NCBI GenBank assembly: GCA_020355945.1
Contig: CP070627.1
Location: 8,073,848 to 8,079,546 of the forward strand
From: Candidatus Aminicenantota bacterium
Lineage (GTDB): Bacteria > Acidobacteriota > Aminicenantia > UBA2199
DNA: 5,699 bases
Direction: 5' to 3'
In this document: positions 1 to 5,699 of the stretch, piece after piece
Layout of the letters: each line of letters opens with the position of its first letter
Position numbering within the stretch: the first letter of the stretch is position 1
Program-made: the position numbers and the translations under genes
The notes under the pieces: model-generated
Told to the model about the DNA's origin: nothing
The model's database searches: none
Seen by the model: only the letters and a program-made list of their open reading frames with translations

Positions 1-3000
1 ACATCTTGATGGTAGATATTCATCATATCGTAACCGATGGAATTTCCCAGGGAGTATTAATAAATGATTTTATTGATCTTTATCAAGGAAGAAATTTACC
101 CGGGCTGCGAATTCAATATAAATGTTTTTCCCAATGGCAGAACCAGGACCAGGAATCGATAAAAAAGTATGAAGCGTATTGGTTAAAGGAATTCAGGGAT
201 GAATTTCCTTTATTGAATCTTCCCGTTGATTTTGTGAGACCCCCAATACAGAGCTTTGATGGGACCACTGTTGATTTTACCCTGGAGGCGGAAGAAACCG
301 GGGCCTTAAAAAAAATAGCAATAAAAGAGAATGCCACACTGTTTATGGTGCTGCTGGCCATTTATAATATATTTTTATCAAAAATAAGCAGCCAGGAAGA
401 TATCATAATCGGGACTCCTGTCTCCGGCCGCGGTCATCCCGACCTGCAGCGGGTAATGGGGATGTTTGTAAACACACTGGTACTCAGGAATTATCCCGAA
501 GGGAACAAAACATTTATAGAATTTTTAAAACAGTTAAAAGAAAGGGCCTTATCCGCATTCGAGAACCAGGACTACCCATTCGAAGACCTGGTGGAACGGG
601 TGGTAAAGGAAAGGGACCAGGCCAGGAATCCTGTTTTCGATGCCGCGTTTGCCCTGCAAAACATGGATATCCCCAAAATAGAAATCCCGGGCTTAACCTT
701 GACTCCTTTTCCTTTTAAACACAATATAGCCAAATTCGACCTTACCCTGAACAGCACGGAAATAGGAGATAAGTTATTCTTTAACCTGGAATACTGCACA
801 AAATTATTTAAAGCACAAACCGTGGAACAGTGGATCAATTATTTCAAAACGATTGTATGTACAGTCATTGAAGAACCCGCTATCCGATTGGCTGACCTAG
901 AGATAATTACCGGGGAAGAAAAAGCCCGGGTTTTATATGAATTTAACGATACCGTGACTGCTTATCCCGGTGATAAGACTATCGGGCAATTATTCCAGGA
1001 CCAGGCGCAGCGAACAGCGGATAATATTGCAGTGGTAGGCGCCTGCGAATCTCCAGGGGGGACAGGGGGGCCTGCCCCCCTGTATATTACCTACAAAGAG
1101 TTGAACCAACAAGCCGGTCAATTGGCGCAGTTATTAATAGAAAAAGGTGTTCAAACAGATATGATTGTGGCCATTATGGTTGAGCGGTCAATAGAAACAA
1201 TTATAGGCATCCTGGGTATATTAAAAGCTGGTGGTGCTTATTTGCCTATTGATCCCGATTTCCCGCCGGGGCGGATCAATTACATGGTAAGCGACAGTGT
1301 TGCAGGTTTCCGGGTCATTGGCAGGAATTTGACCGCCCTTCCCTCTACTCCCCGGCACCCGACACCCGGACCTGCCGCCTGTTTGGCTTACGTCATGTAC
1401 ACTTCGGGTTCCACCGGGAAACCCAAAGGAGTAATGGTGGATCAAAAAAGTGTGGTTCGCCTGGTAAAACATACCAATTATACGGACATTCACCCCCATG
1501 ACCATATTCTCCAGCTTTCCAATATTACGTTTGACGGTTCTGTATTCGACATTTACGGTGCATTATTGAATGGAGCAGTCCTGTATATGGTATTAAAAGA
1601 GGTGCTGCTGTCAAATGAAAAACTGACCGCATTTATCGGCAAACATCACATCAACATCACATTTATTACCACAGCCCTGTTTAATTCCCTGCTGGACTTA
1701 AGCCCGCGAATCACTGCTTGTTTCGATAAAATATATTTTGGCGGCGAAACCGCCTCGATCAGGCATGTAAAGATGGCATTAGAAAATCAAAAATCCCCCG
1801 GTTCCATTGTCCATGTTTACGGTCCCACCGAAGGAACCACTTTTTCCACCTATTACCCGGTTACCTCCTTAAAAAGGAATGCCAGCACAGTTCCGATCGG
1901 TGCCCCCATCTCAAATACCAGGGTATATATCCTGGATAAACACCGGCGATTTGTCCCGGTAGGCATTGTGGGAGAGCTTTTTATCGCGGGTGACGGCCTG
2001 GCCCGCGGCTACTTAAACCACCCGGAGTTAACCGCGGAAAAATTTGATCATGATAAAAAAACAAAAAGTTTTTGCGGGGGGTCCAGGGGGGCAGTTTTTT
2101 CAAAAAGCGCCCCCCTGGCTGCCAGGGGCAAATTATACCAAACCGGCGACCTGGCCCGCTGGCTGCCCGATGGGAATGTGGATTTCCTGGGACGAATCGA
2201 TCACCAGGTCAAAATCAGGGGGTTCCGAATCGAGCCCGGGGAAATAGAAAACCACTTAATCAAAATGGATGAAATTAAAGAAGCCACTGTCCTGGTAAAA
2301 GAGGATGAAAAAGGAGAACACTATTTATGTGCTTATGTTGTTCCTCATACAAAACTCAGGGTATCTCAAATCAAGGATTTCTTACAGCAGCGTTTACCCG
2401 CATATATGATCCCCTCCTATTTTATCCTGTTGGAGCAAATCCCTTTAAACCCCAATGGAAAAGTAGATAAGAAAGCATTGCCCGAACCGGACAGGAAAGA
2501 ACCAGGACAGGATTATATCGCCCCACGAAATAGAGTAGAAAAAAAACTGGTAAAGATATGGTCCGAAGTACTGGGAGTAGAAAGAGACAAAATCAGTATA
2601 AATACCAATTTCTTCGAATGGGGCGGACACTCATTAAAAGTGACCTCTATGGTGTCAAAAATACATAAAGAATTGAATGTAAAGATACCCTTTGTCGAAG
2701 CCTTCACCAACCCGACCGTGACTGCACTGGCCCGGTATATAAAAGAAAAAGGCAGCCAAGACAAATATAAATCAATAGAACCCACAGAAAAAAAAGAATA
2801 CTATACACTGTCATCACCGCAGAGAAGATTTTATCTGTTGCAGCAGGTAAACATGGGAAATACCACTTACAACATGTCTCAGACCCTGGACCTGGGTCCC
2901 ACCTTCGATGAAAAAAGATTGGCAGTGATATTTAAAAAACTTACCCGCAGGCATGAGAGTTTACGGACTTCATTTAAAATAATCGAAAACAAGCCCCGGC

Positions 3001-4103
3001 AAATCATTCACCAGGAAGTTGATTTTAAAATCGATTATTACCAGGTGCCAGGAGAAAATTGGGAAAATATAACAGCGGATTTTATAAAGCCTTTTGACTT
3101 AAGTATCCCCCCGCTGTTCAGAGTGGGTTTAATCAATACCGGGAACGAAAAAATCCTGGTAGTGGATATTCATCATATTATTTCCGACGGCATATCTTTA
3201 CAGGTATTAACAAAGGAATTTATTTCACTATATGAAGGGAAGCCGCTGCCTCCCTTACCGGTACAATATAAGGATTATGCTTCCTGGCAGGACAATTTAC
3301 TAAAAAATAACCTCTATAAAAAAATGGAAAAATTCTGGCTGGATGCATTGGAAAATTTTAATATCACCAAACTGCCGGAAGATAGTATTGCTTACCAGGG
3401 TCATTCCGGGGGACATCCCGAGATCGCCGTCATTGAAAACAATACCTATTTAAGCATAGAGGAATTTTGCAGCAAATACAACCTGACTAAATTTTCCTTT
3501 ATGTTTTCCGTATTTGCATTCGTCTTAAACAAAGAGACTGACCAAAACGATATAACCATCGGCACCCCGACAGCCAACCGGGACCATTTTGATATAGAGA
3601 ATATAATCGGTGTTTTCTTGAATGTTATTCTATTGAGAGCAGTAATTGATGAAGAGGATACAGTAATAAACAACCTGCTGAAAATAAATAAAGATGTAAA
3701 AGAAGCACTGGAAAACAGCGCGTATCCCTACGAGGAATTGCATTACCAGGTGGGAAAATACTACAACTTAACCAATGATGAATTGTTTACAATATTATTT
3801 AATTACTTACCCGGGGAAAAGAAAAAAACCACCTCGGCCCCCTTTGAAATAAATCCTAAATATAATGTAACCTTATATATAACTGACACCAATGAAGAAA
3901 TGGTTTTGAACATGGTCTATAGGAATAACCTTTACAGCCGGGAGAGGATGAAGAGAATCATAACCAATTATTTCAAACTCATCGACGCCGTCATATCTAA
4001 TGAAAATATAATTACCTCAGCTTTAATTTACGAAGATATTGGAATTAGCGATCCCCTGGAAGAGTTTGCCGGGGATTTTGAAGAGGAAGATTTTTTTAAA
4101 TAA
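1..4103 (+). CDS. Non-ribosomal peptide synthetase, C(partial)-A-T-C, 5' end outside window
   Basis: This gene makes a multidomain enzyme that activates one amino acid as an acyl-adenylate, tethers it as a thioester and forms peptide bonds on both sides of it. The frame is open to the left edge (first full codon at base 3), so the TTG/ATG at bases 6-11 is not a real start. Residues are counted from base 6. The C domain (about 1-300) has HHIVTDG at 6-12, GTPVSGRGHP from 136 and RDQARNPVFD at 203-212. The A domain (about 317-830) has YTSGSTGKPKG at 465-475, VYGPTEGTT at 604-612, YQTGDL at 711-716 and NGKVDKK at 817-823 (Lys819 catalytic). The T domain (about 838-915) has FFEWGGHSLK, with Ser876 as the phosphopantetheine site. 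The second C domain (about 931-1345) has LSSPQRRFYLL, RHESLRTSF at 982-990 and HHIISDG at 1056-1062. The hand-read pocket code D510 G511 F514 F553 Y577 G579 V604 T612 F613 resembles the Ile code DAFFYGITF (recalled from memory), so Ile or another aliphatic residue is inferred. No epimerase, methyltransferase or thioesterase is present. The protein ends in an acidic tail, and the next NRPS gene starts 26 bases later. Confidence 0.96.
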   Translation, partial: ILMVDIHHIVTDGISQGVLINDFIDLYQGRNLPGLRIQYKCFSQWQNQDQESIKKYEAYWLKEFRDEFPLLNLPVDFVRPPIQSFDGTTVDFTLEAEETGALKKIAIKENATLFMVLLAIYNIFLSKISSQEDIIIGTPVSGRGHPDLQRVMGMFVNTLVLRNYPEGNKTFIEFLKQLKERALSAFENQDYPFEDLVERVVKERDQARNPVFDAAFALQNMDIPKIEIPGLTLTPFPFKHNIAKFDLTLNSTEIGDKLFFNLEYCTKLFKAQTVEQWINYFKTIVCTVIEEPAIRLADLEIITGEEKARVLYEFNDTVTAYPGDKTIGQLFQDQAQRTADNIAVVGACESPGGTGGPAPLYITYKELNQQAGQLAQLLIEKGVQTDMIVAIMVERSIETIIGILGILKAGGAYLPIDPDFPPGRINYMVSDSVAGFRVIGRNLTALPSTPRHPTPGPAACLAYVMYTSGSTGKPKGVMVDQKSVVRLVKHTNYTDIHPHDHILQLSNITFDGSVFDIYGALLNGAVLYMVLKEVLLSNEKLTAFIGKHHINITFITTALFNSLLDLSPRITACFDKIYFGGETASIRHVKMALENQKSPGSIVHVYGPTEGTTFSTYYPVTSLKRNASTVPIGAPISNTRVYILDKHRRFVPVGIVGELFIAGDGLARGYLNHPELTAEKFDHDKKTKSFCGGSRGAVFSKSAPLAARGKLYQTGDLARWLPDGNVDFLGRIDHQVKIRGFRIEPGEIENHLIKMDEIKEATVLVKEDEKGEHYLCAYVVPHTKLRVSQIKDFLQQRLPAYMIPSYFILLEQIPLNPNGKVDKKALPEPDRKEPGQDYIAPRNRVEKKLVKIWSEVLGVERDKISINTNFFEWGGHSLKVTSMVSKIHKELNVKIPFVEAFTNPTVTALARYIKEKGSQDKYKSIEPTEKKEYYTLSSPQRRFYLLQQVNMGNTTYNMSQTLDLGPTFDEKRLAVIFKKLTRRHESLRTSFKIIENKPRQIIHQEVDFKIDYYQVPGENWENITADFIKPFDLSIPPLFRVGLINTGNEKILVVDIHHIISDGISLQVLTKEFISLYEGKPLPPLPVQYKDYASWQDNLLKNNLYKKMEKFWLDALENFNITKLPEDSIAYQGHSGGHPEIAVIENNTYLSIEEFCSKYNLTKFSFMFSVFAFVLNKETDQNDITIGTPTANRDHFDIENIIGVFLNVILLRAVIDEEDTVINNLLKINKDVKEALENSAYPYEELHYQVGKYYNLTNDELFTILFNYLPGEKKKTTSAPFEINPKYNVTLYITDTNEEMVLNMVYRNNLYSRERMKRIITNYFKLIDAVISNENIITSALIYEDIGISDPLEEFAGDFEEEDFFK
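1053..1082 (+). repeat. In-frame G6/C6 hairpin repeat inside the first A domain (near its N terminus)
   Basis: Seen directly: two adjacent 9-base units, CAGGGGGGA (1054-1062) and CAGGGGGGC (1063-1071), are followed by GCCCCCCTG (1074-1082), the exact reverse complement of the second unit. The result is a compact GC hairpin. It is read as the Gly/Pro-rich stretch SPGGTGGPAPL (residues 349-359), lying between the early IAVVG strand and the A1 motif YITYKEL. Most A domains have only a short turn there, so this looks like an insertion of about 10 residues. It keeps the frame and contains no stop. It shares its core with the element at 2067-2129. Confidence 0.7.
2067..2129 (+). repeat. In-frame palindromic GC-rich repeat element between A6 and A7 of the first A domain
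   Basis: Seen directly: CCAGGGGGGC (2083-2092) and GCCCCCCTGG (2109-2118) form a perfect 10-base inverted repeat around a 16-base loop containing TTTTTT-C-AAAAA. An extra G6 run lies upstream (2076-2081). A second, overlapping inverted repeat pairs CCCCTGG (2112-2118) with CCAGGGG (2122-2128). The element is read through as residues 688-708, a Ser/Gly/Ala/Arg-rich low-complexity stretch between AEKF and KLYQTGDL, where A domains usually carry a short variable loop. It has the look of a small REP-like or miniature repeat accommodated in a surface loop without breaking the frame. Its boundaries are approximate, and no transposase is present in the window. Confidence 0.7.
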
Positions 4104-4120
4104 TCGCGCCACATCATTAT

Positions 4121-4125
4121 GGAGG
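4121..4125 (+). promoter_or_regulatory. Shine-Dalgarno sequence of the second NRPS gene
   Basis: GGAGG lies four bases upstream of the ATG at 4130, a slightly short but workable spacing. It fixes the start of the downstream gene: the codon before the ATG is an in-frame TGA (4127-4129), so no upstream start in that frame is possible. The preceding gene stops at 4103. The remaining gap (4104-4120) shows no terminator hairpin and no promoter that I can recognise, which supports co-transcription of the two genes with independent translation starts. Confidence 0.85.
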
Positions 4126-4129
4126 TTGA

Positions 4130-5699
4130 ATGAATTCCCATCACCTGGCAGCCTATATAAAGAAACACGCCCGAAATGATCCCCAAAAAACCGCGATAAA
4201 ATTTAATGAAACGGAAGTGTCTTACCTGGACCTGGAGAGGAAGTCCAATCAAATAGCTAATTTTTTCCATGAAAAAGTGCCTGGGGACCCCTCGGGCAGC
4301 CGCGGTGAAATATTTAATGCGGCTGTCCTCCTGGACAGGTCCCCGGGAATAATAACCTCCCTCATCGGGATATTAAAAGCCGGTTTGGTTTTTGTCCCCA
4401 TAAGCCCGAATATACCTGCAAAACGGCTTGAATTATTACTCGACGAAACAAAAGCCCACTGGGTTGTCACCTCATTAACGTATTATAATCGATTCGAGGA
4501 ATTTTTTAAAACCCATAATGAAATAAACGTACTGCTGGTAGAACGGGGTCTTAGAGACAGCGGACCCGGCTTACCCCCCTCGACCTTTACCATTGATGTT
4601 AACGAATGGCAAGGTGAACTTGAATTTGAAATGAGATACAACAAACATTGTTATATTTATTTTACCTCCGGTTCCACCGGTATTCCCCGGGGTGTCCTGG
4701 GAAGACACAAAAGCTTACATCATTATATTGATTGGCAGGTCCATGAATTTGATGTGGACAATACATTTCAAGTCAGCCAGTTTATACCCCCCACTTTTGA
4801 TCCTTATTTAAGGGATATATTTGTCCCGCTGGCGGCAGGCGGAACGATTTGTATCCCTGGTTATAATACCTTAATGAACCCGGCAAAATTAATCGCCTGG
4901 ATCGATGAGAATAAAATTAACCTCATTCATATGGTGCCGTCGTTATTCAAGTTAGTCAGCCGGGAAATCCCTGGTCCCGATCATTTTGTTGATCTTAAAT
5001 ATATTTTCCTGGCCGGGGAATTGTTAAGGGGAAGTGATATCCGCAGGTTCATAGAAATCTTTGGCCAGCGCATCCAACTGGTGAACCAATACGGTCCCAC
5101 GGAAACCACCTTAGCGAAATTTTTTTATAAAATAAAACCCGGGGACATAAATAAATCCATAATCCCCGTAGGTAAGCCGATAAAAGGGGCGGAAGCCTTG
5201 ATATTGGACCAAAAAAAGCGGAAGCGCCTCACCGGTAACAGCGGTGAAATTTATATCCGCACCCCCTATATATCCTCGGGGTATTTCAATAAAAAAGAGT
5301 TAAATAAAGAGGTGTTCATAAGGAACCCCTTTTCCCATGATAAAAACGATATTGTATATAAAACCGGTGATATAGGCAGGCTTTTGTTCGACGGCAATAT
5401 CGAGTTGACCGGCAGGGTGGACAACCAGGTGAAAATCAGGGGCCAACGGGTGGAACCCGGGGAAATTGAAAATCTGTTATTAAACCTCCACCATATTAAA
5501 GAAGCCGCAGTAGTGGACAAAGAAGATAAAAACGGTGAAAAATTCCTCTGTGCCTACCTGGTCCCGGCAAATGACCGGCCAGGGGGAACAAAACCCGATG
5601 TCGCCCAGATAAAATCCCTGTTGAGCAAGGACCTTCCCGGGTATATGGTGCCTTCCTATTTTATCACCCTGGATGCTTTACCCTTAAACCCCAACGGTA
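4130..5699 (+). CDS. Non-ribosomal peptide synthetase starting with an adenylation domain, 3' end outside window
   Basis: This is the N-terminal 523 residues of an amino-acid-activating protein, open to the window edge. Core A-domain motifs occur in order: VSYLDL at 30-35, ILKAGLVFVPISP at 81-93, YFTSGSTGIPRGV at 177-189, FDPYLRDIF at 223-231, NQYGPTETT at 319-327, GEIYIRTPYISSGYF at 372-386, YKTGD at 410-414, GRVDNQVKIRGQR from 428, LPGYMVP at 502-508 and PLNPNG at 518-523. The catalytic Lys should be the next codon, cut by the window end. The ATG is chosen because GGAGG lies four bases before it and an in-frame TGA directly precedes it. The hand-read pocket code is D224 P225 R228 H267 F293 A295 Q320 L328 A329. 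Asp224 is the usual contact for the alpha-amino group, while Arg, His and Gln suggest a polar or acidic substrate; I do not recognise the code. With no C domain of its own at the N terminus, the protein probably works with the C domain that ends the upstream protein. It could be a free-standing A or A-T protein or the start of a longer NRPS; the window does not show which. Confidence 0.94.
   Translation, partial: MNSHHLAAYIKKHARNDPQKTAIKFNETEVSYLDLERKSNQIANFFHEKVPGDPSGSRGEIFNAAVLLDRSPGIITSLIGILKAGLVFVPISPNIPAKRLELLLDETKAHWVVTSLTYYNRFEEFFKTHNEINVLLVERGLRDSGPGLPPSTFTIDVNEWQGELEFEMRYNKHCYIYFTSGSTGIPRGVLGRHKSLHHYIDWQVHEFDVDNTFQVSQFIPPTFDPYLRDIFVPLAAGGTICIPGYNTLMNPAKLIAWIDENKINLIHMVPSLFKLVSREIPGPDHFVDLKYIFLAGELLRGSDIRRFIEIFGQRIQLVNQYGPTETTLAKFFYKIKPGDINKSIIPVGKPIKGAEALILDQKKRKRLTGNSGEIYIRTPYISSGYFNKKELNKEVFIRNPFSHDKNDIVYKTGDIGRLLFDGNIELTGRVDNQVKIRGQRVEPGEIENLLLNLHHIKEAAVVDKEDKNGEKFLCAYLVPANDRPGGTKPDVAQIKSLLSKDLPGYMVPSYFITLDALPLNPNG

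Noticed and set aside
6..11. TTG/ATG codons as the start of the first NRPS gene
   Set aside because: They lie four residues before the HHxxxDG catalytic motif, which normally sits well over 100 residues into a C domain. The frame stays open to the window edge, so the gene is 5'-truncated by the window.
1053..1071. G-quadruplex from the G6 runs
   Set aside because: Only two G runs lie close together at each site, and the adjacent C6 run would favour a simple hairpin.
2060..2118. Hairpin at 2083-2118 as a rho-independent terminator
   Set aside because: On the + strand no T tract follows the stem. On the - strand a T-rich stretch begins about 14 bases past the stem, and there is no gene on that strand to terminate. 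The element sits inside an intact coding domain.
2044..2272. Overlapping small + strand ORFs in the other two frames, and the scattered - strand ORFs (for example 113-361, 2513-2785, 5266-5520)
   Set aside because: They lie over conserved C- and A-domain motifs of the real genes, show no recognisable domains and have no convincing ribosome binding sites. They are frame shadows.
15..3178. A 14-base exact match (15-28 and 3165-3178) as a DNA repeat
   Set aside because: It encodes the DIHHI part of the HHxxxDG motif in both C domains, so it is explained by shared protein ancestry.
4095..4132. The two genes as one gene broken by a frameshift
   Set aside because: The downstream frame has a TGA immediately before its ATG and a GGAGG correctly placed, and the upstream frame ends cleanly after a full C domain plus tail. 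This is consistent with two real genes, although an assembly error cannot be excluded from sequence alone.

Overview
The window is a slice of a non-ribosomal peptide synthetase (NRPS) locus. All coding sequence is on the + strand, and the window cuts into a gene at both ends. The only non-coding DNA is a 26-base gap between the two genes, and I see no RNA genes, CRISPR arrays, transposase genes or reverse-strand genes. Base composition is moderate by eye: AT-rich codons and A/T homopolymers are interrupted by runs of G or C. The organism cannot be fixed from this alone. The style (moderate GC, many-domain NRPS, a downstream A domain with a TFDPYLRDIF-type pocket segment) reminds me of NRPSs from uncultured lineages such as Candidatus Aminicenantes, or of Bacillota. 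That is a low-confidence impression.

Region 1 (bases 1-4103) is the 3' part of an NRPS gene. It encodes the end of a condensation (C) domain, a complete adenylation (A) domain, a complete thiolation (T/PCP) domain and a complete second C domain, and then stops after a short acidic, Phe-rich tail. My hand-read pocket code for the A domain, D-G-F-F-Y-G-V-T-F, is close to isoleucine-type codes.

Region 2 (bases 4104-4129) is the intergenic gap with a strong Shine-Dalgarno sequence. Region 3 (bases 4130-5699) is the start of the next NRPS gene, which opens directly with an A domain and leaves the window in its last core motif (PLNPNG, just before the expected catalytic Lys). Its pocket code, D-P-R-H-F-A-Q-L-A, is polar and I cannot assign a substrate.

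The first protein therefore activates and tethers one residue (probably aliphatic). Its C-terminal C domain should join the growing chain to a residue loaded by the second protein. One elongation module is thus split between C and A across two polypeptides, which is less usual than a split between T and C.

The most unusual DNA-level feature is a pair of G6/C6 hairpin sequences embedded in frame in the first A domain (about 1053-1082 and 2067-2129). They share the architecture G6, short spacer, AGGGGGGC, loop, GCCCCCCT, and look like a small palindromic repeat family tolerated in surface loops. I did not find clear evidence of a wholly new system beyond these points.
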